A stretch of 7,290 bases of DNA from Phascolarctobacterium sp. (GCA_022718015.1 JAIHZV010000050.1:1-7290); one strand, 5' to 3'. Positions 1 through 6,426 are shown, counted from the first letter of the stretch. Notes: generated by a model not told the origin, from the letters alone. Translations and numbers: made by a program.

Positions 1-660
1 GTTGATGCCGTTCTCCACCGAACGCGACAGCACCTGCAGCGCCTTACACGCATCAATCGCATCATCGTCGACAGCGGTATGGCGGGACTGCGGAATAAAA
101 TAACGGTCATCAAAGCCACGCAGCAGCGGATGGTTCTTAACCGTCAGGCCGTAGGGGAAGATGCCAAACATCTTCGCCGGCAGCACCGTCTTGTTCACGC
201 CGTAGTAATGGTACAGCGCCGCCTGCGCACCCCAGCACAGCGTCATCGTCGAATAGCAGTGATACTCCGCCCAATCAAGATAAGCTTCTATTTCTTTCCA
301 ATAGTCGACCTCCTCAAAGGGAATCGTTTCCACAGGCGCACCCGTCATCAGAAAGGCATCATAATAATTATCCTTGATATCGCTAAATTCCAGATAAGCT
401 CTGTCGAGATATGAATTATCCGTGTGCGTCGTTTCGCGGCTCACCACGCGGCAGAAGTCAACCTCTATTTGCAGCGGCGAATTGCCCAAAAGACGCAGCA
501 GCTGAATTTCCGTCGGCTTCTTGAGCGGCATAAGATTTAAAACGCACACCTTCAGCGGACGAATACGCTGCGTCGTCGCACGCTGCTCGGTCATCGTAAA
601 AATTCCTTCCTCCTGCAGCTGACAGATAGCGGATAAATGGTCGTTGATTTTAATAGGCAT
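1..660 (-). CDS. metA: Homoserine O-acetyltransferase (MetA family), C-terminus cut by window edge
   Basis: Acylates the hydroxyl of L-homoserine with an acyl-CoA, the first committed step of methionine synthesis; cytoplasmic. I translated the minus strand directly: the protein starts MPIKINDHL and runs 220 residues open to the window edge, against about 300 for the family. The nucleophile region LCWGAQAALYHYYG places Cys at residue 142, the same number as the E. coli catalytic Cys. The TGAPVE segment places Glu at 111. In MetA proteins Glu111 is associated with acetyl-CoA use and Gly111 with succinyl-CoA, so acetyltransferase is inferred. The family's catalytic His and Glu near 235-237 lie beyond the window. 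The start is supported by GGGAGG at 669-674, 8 nt upstream. A T-box leader precedes the gene and nothing in the window shares its transcript. Family assignment is very secure; acyl donor is moderately secure. Confidence 0.95.
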   Translation of the reverse strand, partial: MPIKINDHLSAICQLQEEGIFTMTEQRATTQRIRPLKVCVLNLMPLKKPTEIQLLRLLGNSPLQIEVDFCRVVSRETTHTDNSYLDRAYLEFSDIKDNYYDAFLMTGAPVETIPFEEVDYWKEIEAYLDWAEYHCYSTMTLCWGAQAALYHYYGVNKTVLPAKMFGIFPYGLTVKNHPLLRGFDDRYFIPQSRHTAVDDDAIDACKALQVLSRSVENGIN

Positions 661-668
661 TGTCTCTT

Positions 669-674
669 CCTCCC
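669..674 (-). promoter_or_regulatory. Ribosome binding site of metA
   Basis: GGGAGG on the minus strand, 8 nt before the ATG at 660. It fixes the start at MPIKIND rather than at the internal Met at residue 23. It lies downstream of the T-box terminator, so it is transcribed only when the leader reads through. Confidence 0.8.
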
Positions 675-728
675 TAAATTCCTAACTTATAATGATTAAA
701 CTCGCTTGCTACAGGAGGTTATGCAAAT

Positions 729-768
729 AAAAAAGCTTCCGTTCCTGTAAACCTACAGGGACGAAAGC
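729..768 (-). terminator. Intrinsic terminator of the metA T-box leader
   Basis: On the minus strand a 15-bp stem (GCTTTCGTCCCTGTA paired with TACAGGAACGGAAGC, one mismatch and one G-U) encloses a GGTT loop and is followed directly by six T. Its 5' arm carries the CCCT needed by the competing antiterminator, which is why it is regulated and not constitutive. Confidence 0.9.
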
Positions 769-1024
769 GTCATTTCGTGTTACCACCCTAATTCATACAT
801 ATGTCGCCATATGCACCTCATCAAGTACGCAGGGATTTTGTTTACCCTTTAATACTCCAGCACTATAACGGGTGCTCCCGGACGGCCTAACCGCGAGCGG
901 CTCAGCCAATCAGCTCCAAGACCATCTTCGATGTCACCACCTGCTCCCTCTCGCACCAGAATGAAGGCTCTCTTCGCCAGGCTCGTACATGTACTCTTCT
1001 CTTCATCGCTCAATATTAAGCTAT
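729..1024 (-). ncRNA. T-box riboswitch leader of metA, probably sensing uncharged tRNA-Met
   Basis: A cis-acting leader that binds uncharged tRNA and switches between antiterminator and terminator. Read on the minus strand it shows the canonical parts in order. A GA-rich stem I start (GATGAAGAG then AGAGTA) is followed by an apical AGAGAGCC and a specifier region GAAGATGGTCTTGGAG near 928-913. Next come the stem II/IIA-B signature (CCGGGAGCACCCGTTA, about 881-866) and a CATATG-GCGA-CATATG hairpin (796-815). The T-box itself, TAGGGTGGTAACACG, is at 776-790, followed by the terminator. The AGGG of the T-box can pair with CCCT in the 5' arm of the terminator, as expected for the antiterminator. 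The specifier is best read as ATG (923-925), preceded by GAAG and followed by G. This matches methionine and the downstream metA. The 5' end is estimated from the promoter. Confidence 0.93.
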
Positions 1025-1031
1025 GGGCAAA

Positions 1032-1060
1032 ATGATACAACATACATGCGCAGCTGTCAA
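1032..1060 (-). promoter_or_regulatory. Sigma-A type promoter of the T-box-metA transcript
   Basis: A perfect -35 TTGACA (1055-1060), exactly 17 bp, then -10 TATCAT (1032-1037) on the minus strand. Transcription should start near 1024, immediately before the stem I sequence of the T-box, which supports both calls. Confidence 0.85.
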
Positions 1061-1102
1061 CAAAAATTGTTACATTTCTCGTGGGAAAAGAAAGTACCAA
1101 GA

Positions 1103-1126
1103 TTTTTGTAAACGATATTACAAAAA
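1103..1126. repeat. AT-rich 9-bp perfect inverted repeat upstream of the metA promoter
   Basis: The arms TTTTTGTAA (1103-1111) and TTACAAAAA (1118-1126) are perfectly complementary around a 6-nt spacer. The repeat lies about 45 bp upstream of the metA -35 box and shares its right arm with the T-tract of the neighbouring terminator (1122-1154). It could be an operator, or a second weak hairpin extending the terminator. The sequence alone does not decide. Confidence 0.5.
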
Positions 1127-1154
1127 TACGGAAAGCAGCAGCGTGCTTTCCGTA
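1122..1154 (-). terminator. Intrinsic terminator after the solute-binding protein gene
   Basis: A perfect 11-bp stem (TACGGAAAGCA with TGCTTTCCGTA) and a 6-nt loop, followed on the minus strand by TTTTTG. It lies about 100 bases after the stop codon of the solute-binding protein gene and before the metA promoter, so it insulates the two transcripts. No T-tract is present on the plus strand, so it works in one direction. Confidence 0.88.
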
Positions 1155-1253
1155 GAAAAATTAATCGCCATAGGCTAGAAGCAGTTCTTTTCACTATCAT
1201 AAAATCGACATGGAGAAGATAGCCTGTTGCTTCCTAAAAATCTACACTTCATA

Positions 1254-2834
1254 TTAATTGGCAGGCTGCCAGTCTTTCGTGAGCCAATAGAAATCGCAAG
1301 CCTGAATGTTGACATTAGCAACCTTGCTAGAGCTTACAAGATTAGTCTGCGGATGTCCATAGATAATCGTTGCCGCATCATCGAGCAAAATCTTTTGCAT
1401 ATCAATAATAAGCTGGCGGCGCTTGCTTTCATCAAATTCACTAATATATTGATCACCCAAGGCATCATATTTAGCATTACTATAGCCAGAGCTATTTTGT
1501 GGATTGGAACCATTCACATTAGTACGCCAATACATATTCATAAAGTTTATGGGTGAGCCAGCCTGCTCAGACAAAATATTAGAAATAAGCAAATCATATT
1601 TGCCACTTGTACCAATGCCATCAAGCACATTATAGTCTACAGCCTTAATATTGATTTTAATACCAACCTTCTTCGCATCAGCCTGAGTTGCCTCTGCAAA
1701 AATAGGCAATTCGGCACGGCTGGTATAGATAACATACTCAAGCTCTAAGTTTTTGCCATCCTTATCTACAAAACCATCTCCATCACTATCTTTCCAACCA
1801 GCCTCAGCAAGCAACTGTTTTGCACGCTCAACATTATAAGTGTTCGGATCTTTTAGTTCATTATAACCAAAATCCAAAGTCGGCGGCATAGCAGGCCCAC
1901 CAGGAACAAAGGTATTATGCAGCAAAGTCTTGCAGTAAGTAGGGCGGTCCAGTGCAGATAACAGAGCTTGTCTTACACGCAGATCTGCTAAAGGCCTGCC
2001 CTCATTAACATTCATTCTAGCCAAGCAATCACGAATAGACGCCATTTCACTTACATGATAACCTTTTTTATCTCTAAAGAGCGGCATATCACCATAAGCT
2101 ACATTAACAGCAACATCTATCTCTCCCTTTTGCAGCGCCATAGCCCTGGTATTGGGATCATTAACAGAAGGAATCTCCACAGTATCATAGGGTACCTTGC
2201 CATCCCAGTAATTAGAATTAGCCTTCATGACAGCCTTATTCTGGTTGAAAGATTCCACTATATATGGACCTGTGCAGATAGGTCCCATGCGCAAAATGTC
2301 TCTATCCTTAACGCTCGTATCAACGATAACAAAATAAGGATCACCTAAAACTCCAGGCAGACCAGGAGTCGGCTTCGTGGTTTTAATAATCAGATTCTGT
2401 CCTTCTGCCTTCATAGAAGCAATCTGCGCCCAGGTTTTTGCTTCTAAAGATTTATCAATAGTTCTTTGAATGGAAGACATGCAGGCTTCAGCAGTAACCT
2501 TGTTACCATTCGAAAATTTTGCTTTATCATTAATTTTGAAGGTCCAGGTAAGCTTGTCGTCGGCAACCGACCAGCTTTCGGCAATCCAAGGCTTCACATT
2601 CATTTTTTCATCAAATTTAATCAAAGTCTCGCCTAAGCCATAACGCGTCAGCGCCCAGCCAACAGCATGGTTCGTAGGCTCAAGATTATCGGCAAAGTTT
2701 ACCACACCAAATTTTAAAACCTTATTACCAGACGCCTTAGCATCATCAGACTTACTGCCTCCGCAACCAGCTAAAGACAACGCCATAACAGCAGCAAGAG
2801 CCGTTGCTGAAAAATTTTTCCAAGTTAACTTCAT
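1254..2834 (-). CDS. Extracytoplasmic solute-binding lipoprotein, peptide/nickel ABC type (SBP_bac_5)
   Basis: Captures a ligand (di/oligopeptide, or nickel or a metal chelate) outside the cytoplasmic membrane and delivers it to an ABC permease. The protein has 526 residues, normal for the family. The start is MKLTWKNF, with AAAGGAG (2842-2848) 7 nt upstream; an in-frame ATG at 2855 lies upstream of this site and is unlikely. Residues 1-23 are a lipoprotein signal with lipobox LAGC, so Cys24 is the predicted lipidated N-terminus. Family hallmarks are WSVADDKLTWTFKINDKAKF (88-107) with the NG and VTAEA that follow, CTGPYIVESF (187-196), and LRVRQALLSALDR (285-297). There is also the YNVERAKQLLAEAGW segment (333-347) followed by an acidic loop DSDGDGFVDKDG (349-360) resembling a Ca-binding loop. 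No permease or ATPase gene is in the window, and promoter and terminator make it a single-gene unit next to a TetR gene. The ligand cannot be assigned; the overall pattern is compatible with NikA/CntA-like or DppA-like proteins. Confidence 0.93.
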   Translation of the reverse strand: MKLTWKNFSATALAAVMALSLAGCGGSKSDDAKASGNKVLKFGVVNFADNLEPTNHAVGWALTRYGLGETLIKFDEKMNVKPWIAESWSVADDKLTWTFKINDKAKFSNGNKVTAEACMSSIQRTIDKSLEAKTWAQIASMKAEGQNLIIKTTKPTPGLPGVLGDPYFVIVDTSVKDRDILRMGPICTGPYIVESFNQNKAVMKANSNYWDGKVPYDTVEIPSVNDPNTRAMALQKGEIDVAVNVAYGDMPLFRDKKGYHVSEMASIRDCLARMNVNEGRPLADLRVRQALLSALDRPTYCKTLLHNTFVPGGPAMPPTLDFGYNELKDPNTYNVERAKQLLAEAGWKDSDGDGFVDKDGKNLELEYVIYTSRAELPIFAEATQADAKKVGIKINIKAVDYNVLDGIGTSGKYDLLISNILSEQAGSPINFMNMYWRTNVNGSNPQNSSGYSNAKYDALGDQYISEFDESKRRQLIIDMQKILLDDAATIIYGHPQTNLVSSSKVANVNIQACDFYWLTKDWQPAN

Positions 2835-2915
2835 ACACATACTCCTTTCAAACATTCATTCTAAGATAGATGTAAAAATAACAATCTATGCTATTAGAAC
2901 TTTTATTGCACTATT

Positions 2916-2944
2916 ATTATAGCACTTGTGATTCTAAATTTCAA
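2916..2944 (-). promoter_or_regulatory. Promoter of the solute-binding protein gene
   Basis: On the minus strand, -35 TTGAAA (2939-2944), a 17-bp spacer ending in TGC (extended -10), and a consensus -10 TATAAT (2916-2921). It lies about 80 bp upstream of the start codon and downstream of the TetR terminator, so the gene has its own transcript. Confidence 0.85.
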
Positions 2945-2957
2945 TATGTAATTTAGA
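2933..2957. promoter_or_regulatory. Palindromic candidate operator over the -35 box
   Basis: The arms TCTAAATT (2933-2940) and AATTTAGA (2950-2957) are perfect inverted repeats separated by 9 nt. The element covers the -35 box of the solute-binding protein promoter. Its size (25 bp) and position suit a dimeric TetR repressor, and a TetR gene lies immediately upstream. Binding is inferred. Confidence 0.6.
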
Positions 2958-2965
2958 TTTTTGCC

Positions 2966-2998
2966 AAAAAAATATAGCAGCTGAAGAACGCTGCTATA
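2966..2998 (-). terminator. Intrinsic terminator after the TetR gene
   Basis: A 9-bp perfect stem (TATAGCAGC with GCTGCTATA) and an 8-nt loop, followed on the minus strand by at least seven T. It begins 8 bases after the TetR stop codon and ends the upstream transcript before the solute-binding protein promoter. Confidence 0.9.
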
Positions 2999-3005
2999 AA
3001 ATCTT

Positions 3006-3644
3006 TCAAGTCAAAAGACCTGCCAAAACAACCTTGAGATAGGCAACAAACTGCGGTATAAATTCTCTTGTACCATAGCCAATTTCATAGAAAATAGTTA
3101 TGTTATTAGCTTTTTTATATTCACAACTTGCAGGATAGAGTACCAAAGCAAAGCTGTTCTCTAAATTTATAAAGAGAATGGCTTGCTCTGCATCAAGCTG
3201 TGGTAAAGCAACCCTTGCTACAGCCGCCAAGCGACAATAATCAACATGCATTTGCTGCCTAAATTCCTTATGCTGTTCATCGCTCGCTCCTGCTAAAATT
3301 ATCGTATTCGTAATAGAAAAAATAGACAGCAGGCGCTCATGCCTTAGCAGCATAGCCGCCCATTTTTGACAAAAAGCATCCAGATCATCAATAGGAGCTG
3401 TAAAGCTTACCTCTGCATCTGCCACCATCTGCCTGATTTCCTGCATGAGAATCAGTAAAAAAATATCCTCTTTACAAGAAAAGTAATTATATAAATTTAT
3501 TCTGCTGAAATTGAGATTTAAGGCAATTTTACTAAAAGTAATCTTATCATAGCCAATCTCATCATACAGTTTTATCGTGGCATCTATTATCTGCTGCACT
3601 CTTTCCTGTTTCTCTTTTTCTCCATGTGCTCTTAAAAAACTCAT
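3006..3644 (-). CDS. TetR/AcrR-family transcriptional regulator
   Basis: A DNA-binding one-component regulator, probably a ligand-responsive repressor acting as a dimer in the cytoplasm. It has 212 residues, normal for the family. The N-terminal helix-turn-helix domain spans about residues 15-62: VQQIIDATIKLYDEIGYDKI, then TFSKIA, then FSRINLYNYFSCKEDIF, with the characteristic LYNYF and KEDIF positions. Residues 65-212 form a helical ligand/dimer domain that I cannot place in a subfamily. A purine-rich site (GAGGAG) sits 4 nt before the ATG. It starts 18 nt after the stop of the O-antigen ligase gene and ends in a terminator, so it may be the last gene of that transcript. The adjacent solute-binding protein promoter, with its palindrome, is the best candidate target. 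The gene is markedly AT-richer than the ligase gene upstream, hinting at separate origin. Confidence 0.92.
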   Translation of the reverse strand: MSFLRAHGEKEKQERVQQIIDATIKLYDEIGYDKITFSKIALNLNFSRINLYNYFSCKEDIFLLILMQEIRQMVADAEVSFTAPIDDLDAFCQKWAAMLLRHERLLSIFSITNTIILAGASDEQHKEFRQQMHVDYCRLAAVARVALPQLDAEQAILFINLENSFALVLYPASCEYKKANNITIFYEIGYGTREFIPQFVAYLKVVLAGLLT

Positions 3645-3662
3645 CTTTCTCCTCTAAATTCT

Positions 3663-5006
3663 TTAATCATCTTCTTCATTCAGCTTTTTGCATAGCATCG
3701 TCAGTCCGCCCAGCGTCCAGAAGCACAGGCCCATCTGCGTATTAAAATACACGTGGTCAGTCAGGCCGCCAACGATAATGCCCACCGTCGCCAGCACATA
3801 GCCGCGTCCCATCGCCTTCAGCCACAGGCTGCGTCCGTGATAAGCAAGCCTCCAGGCGGCAGGCAGGAAAATGCCCCACCAGACAACAAGAAACGCCAGC
3901 AGACCATGCGCACCCAGCTCTGCCCAGATATTCAAAAAGATATTGTGGCAATGGTACATGATAACGCTCTTATCCGCCAGATAAAAATTATACGTCGGAT
4001 AGACAAAGCGATAGCCGTACCAGCCAACGCCCAGCGGAAATTCCTCGATAATCCACTTCGTACTTTTCAGATAGGCCATACGCAGTGCAATCGACGTATC
4101 GCCGCCATAGCCGCCCTGAATCGAAGCCAGACGATGCAGCACAGCCGTACCGCCTGTTGCCAGCACTGCCGCGCCGCCGCCCAGGATAGGGATGAACGCC
4201 TTACGGCAGAACAGCACGCAGAACGCCAAAAGCATCACCGCACACGCCACCCAGTTGCCGCGCGAATACGTATAAAGCAGGCACAGCGCTGCCAAAAGTC
4301 CCGTGCCCAAAAAGGCCAGACGCCACTTCTTATGCGCCTTCGTCTGATTGAAAAACGCCGTACTGTAGGCGATGACGAGCACCAGATAGCCTGCCAGGAT
4401 ATTAGGATTCACGAGCGTAGAGAACACGCGCACCTTGATATCCGGGAACTGCTTCGGGTCAACCCAAATGCCCTCAGCCGTCACGCCAAAAAGCTTCTGT
4501 GCCAGGCCAATCACACTGACGAGCAGCGAAACGCCCAAAAACGCACCGATGAGCTGCAGCGGACGCGGCAGGCAGCCAAAGCGCTGCCATAAAAGCAGCA
4601 GCTTTTCCTGCATCGACAGCTGCTTGGTACAGCAAGTGTTCTGCTCATCACTCTCCACTGCGCACCTATCGCTATCCACGACTGAAGCATAGCGCAGCAG
4701 CACAAAAACAAGCGCAGCATACTGCCCGACAACGTACACCCAGTTCCAGAAGGATAAGAATCTATCCATAGAAAAGTAGATAGAAGCTGCGCTGATAGCC
4801 AGCAGCACATACAGTGTCACCTGCTGCCACGGACGCAGCACGCAGGGCTGTGAGCCTCGTCCCCTGACATGTGCCACAATCGCCGCACAAATAAAGGTCA
4901 CGCCAACGCAAAACGAGGTAAACTCCTGCTCCAGCGGAATGACCGCCACCGTAAAGAGCAGCATATACCATATTTTGTTTTCCAAGTAATTGGCTAATTT
5001 TGTCAT
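3663..5006 (-). CDS. O-antigen ligase family polytopic membrane protein (Wzy_C type)
   Basis: Members join or polymerise undecaprenyl-linked glycans at the outer face of the cytoplasmic membrane: WaaL ligases attach O-antigen to lipid A core, Wzy proteins polymerise repeats, and relatives O-glycosylate pilins. The protein has 447 residues with roughly ten to twelve hydrophobic segments, for example about 13-45, 62-104, 150-170, 203-218, 230-290, 365-385 and 402-418. Signature positions are Arg193 with NPNILAGY (200-207), YSRGNW (247-252), and a large external loop ending in HCHNIFLNIWAELGAHG (352-368). The HN...E.G..G pattern there is typical of the catalytic loop region. A hydrophilic loop at 109-147 contains four Cys. 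The start ATG has a weak AGGGTG site. It follows folC after 52 nt with no terminator between, so co-transcription is likely. Whether it is ligase, polymerase or glycoprotein ligase cannot be told; no other glycan genes are in view. Confidence 0.88.
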   Translation of the reverse strand: MTKLANYLENKIWYMLLFTVAVIPLEQEFTSFCVGVTFICAAIVAHVRGRGSQPCVLRPWQQVTLYVLLAISAASIYFSMDRFLSFWNWVYVVGQYAALVFVLLRYASVVDSDRCAVESDEQNTCCTKQLSMQEKLLLLWQRFGCLPRPLQLIGAFLGVSLLVSVIGLAQKLFGVTAEGIWVDPKQFPDIKVRVFSTLVNPNILAGYLVLVIAYSTAFFNQTKAHKKWRLAFLGTGLLAALCLLYTYSRGNWVACAVMLLAFCVLFCRKAFIPILGGGAAVLATGGTAVLHRLASIQGGYGGDTSIALRMAYLKSTKWIIEEFPLGVGWYGYRFVYPTYNFYLADKSVIMYHCHNIFLNIWAELGAHGLLAFLVVWWGIFLPAAWRLAYHGRSLWLKAMGRGYVLATVGIIVGGLTDHVYFNTQMGLCFWTLGGLTMLCKKLNEEDD

Positions 5007-5058
5007 ATTTCACCCTAAAGTTAAGTTTATTTTTTTAGGACACCCTTCAATGTTTCTT

Positions 5059-6363
5059 TTAATTCATTTTACTCTTGTCTGCCAGCAGCAGCTTCTTAAA
5101 TTCGCCAACAAGATACAGACTGCCGCAAACGCAGATTACGCCGCCCTCGCCTGCTTCGCTCAGCGCCGTGCTGTAGGCTGTCGCCAAATCCGTCTCGGCA
5201 ACCGCATTGCTGCCTACCAGCTTCGCCAGGTCAGCAGCCTCAGCAGCACGCGCACCCTGGTCGGCACGCACGGTATAAACCACATCGTTATCCTTAATCA
5301 GCGTCTTGATAACACCGCTCATATCCTTGTCGCCCATCATGCCAAAAACAAAATGCACCGGCTGATTGGGATAATATTTATCGAGTGCCTTACGCAGTGC
5401 CTCCGCACCATTCGGATTATGCGCACCGTCCAAAATGATATCCGGATTTTTATGGATACGCTCCAAGCGTCCCGGCCAGATAGTATTTGCTACGCCGACA
5501 TGCAGCGCCAGCTCGTTAATGCGGTCATCCTGCTTGGAAACAAGCTTCGCAGCCACAATCGCCACGCTGGTGTTCTTAATCTGGTGCTCGCCCGGCAGTT
5601 TGATTTCGTAATCGGAATGATAGAAATCGCCTGCGTGCAGCGTGAAGGTCTGCCCCTCCATCGAGCTTTGCACCTCGGTGCCATAGAAGGCCTTGCCATA
5701 AAGATATACAGGCGCTTCCTTAAACATAGCCAGACTCACGATAGGCCCCAGTGCTTCGTTGCCCTCCGCCGCCGTAACCAGAGGCACCTTCTCCTTGATA
5801 ATACCGGCCTTCTGCATAGCGATACGCTCCAGCGTCTTGCCGCAGCGGTCAGTATGGTCGAGCGCTACATTCGTAATTACGCTGACTACAGGCGTAATTA
5901 CATTCGTGGAATCCCACAGGCCGCCCATGCCGACCTCGATAACCGCATAATCAACCTTTTGCAGATAAAAATAAAGGAAGGCCGCAGCTGTAAGAATCTC
6001 AAACTGCGTCGGCTGCTCGCACACGCCCTTCTTCACTACGCTGTCCGCTGCCACCTTCACGGCAGTAACCGCCATCGCGAAATCCTCGTCGCTGATGTCC
6101 TTGCCGTTCAGGTTAATGCGCTCATTGTATTTCACCAGATGGGGCGAGGTGAACTTGCCCACCTTAAGGTTCGCTGCCAGCAGGATATTCGTAATCATGC
6201 TCGTAACGGAGCCCTTGCCATTCGTACCCGTAACATGTACGGTTTTGAGCTTCTGCTCAGGATTGCCCAGCTCGCGCAAAAGACCTTCAATGCGCTCCAT
6301 ACCTAATTTAATACCAAACTTGCCCAGGCTGTCTAAATACGCCAGGCTCTCTGTATAATTCAT
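5059..6363 (-). CDS. folC: Bifunctional folylpolyglutamate synthase / dihydrofolate synthase
   Basis: An ATP-dependent Mur-ligase-fold enzyme that adds glutamate to dihydropteroate and/or extends the gamma-glutamyl tail of folates, in the cytoplasm. It has 434 residues, normal for FolC. Visible motifs in order are the P-loop VTGTNGKGSV (44-53), TSPHL (72-76), the acidic/metal segment EVGMGG followed by WDSTNV (143-155), ALDHTD (167-172), QKAGIIK with the conserved Lys185 that is usually carbamylated, GEHQIKN (258-264), and DGAHNPNGAEAL (312-323) of the C-terminal domain. The commoner wording of the central motif is EVGLGGRLDATNV, so LWDS is a variant. The start is supported by GGAGG (6374-6378), 10 nt upstream. 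It has its own extended -10 promoter but also follows the toxin gene without a terminator. The O-antigen ligase gene lies downstream, probably in the same transcript. Confidence 0.96.
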   Translation of the reverse strand: MNYTESLAYLDSLGKFGIKLGMERIEGLLRELGNPEQKLKTVHVTGTNGKGSVTSMITNILLAANLKVGKFTSPHLVKYNERINLNGKDISDEDFAMAVTAVKVAADSVVKKGVCEQPTQFEILTAAAFLYFYLQKVDYAVIEVGMGGLWDSTNVITPVVSVITNVALDHTDRCGKTLERIAMQKAGIIKEKVPLVTAAEGNEALGPIVSLAMFKEAPVYLYGKAFYGTEVQSSMEGQTFTLHAGDFYHSDYEIKLPGEHQIKNTSVAIVAAKLVSKQDDRINELALHVGVANTIWPGRLERIHKNPDIILDGAHNPNGAEALRKALDKYYPNQPVHFVFGMMGDKDMSGVIKTLIKDNDVVYTVRADQGARAAEAADLAKLVGSNAVAETDLATAYSTALSEAGEGGVICVCGSLYLVGEFKKLLLADKSKMN

Positions 6364-6397
6364 TGTGCTTACGCCTCCATATTTTTCTTGACACTAT

Positions 6398-6426
6398 ATT
6401 ATAACATATTATCTAATTCTTGCCAG
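6398..6426 (-). promoter_or_regulatory. Probable promoter of folC, overlapping the toxin 3' end
   Basis: On the minus strand, -10 TATAAT (6398-6403) preceded by TGT (extended -10), a 17-bp spacer, and a weak -35 CTGGCA (6421-6426) that lies within the last codons of the toxin gene. An extended -10 can compensate for a poor -35. It would give folC a basal transcript independent of the toxin-antitoxin promoter. Confidence 0.65.

Noticed and set aside
849..1100. 83-codon minus-strand open frame upstream of metA
   Set aside because: It runs through the T-box leader and its promoter; its composition is explained by the structured RNA and no ribosome binding site or family resemblance is seen.
3653..3660. 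A further copy of the octamer TCTAAATT next to the TetR ribosome binding site, possibly an autoregulatory half-site
   Set aside because: Only one arm is present with no partner at the expected spacing. A near-identical AATTTAG also precedes the metA ribosome binding site, so it looks like AT-rich leader sequence, not an operator.
3753..4592. 279-codon plus-strand open frame opposite the ligase gene
   Set aside because: An antisense shadow of the GC-rich ligase gene, rich in Arg, Gln and His, as expected for reverse-frame readings, with no recognisable domain.
5007..5058. Possible terminator or promoter between folC and the ligase gene
   Set aside because: The 52-nt gap contains an A-rich run and a repeated AGGGTG but no stable hairpin followed by T and no well-spaced promoter, so co-transcription is the simpler reading.
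4990..6306. 438-codon plus-strand open frame opposite folC
   Set aside because: An exact antisense shadow of folC, whose Mur-ligase motifs are unmistakable on the minus strand; the plus reading shows no family motifs.
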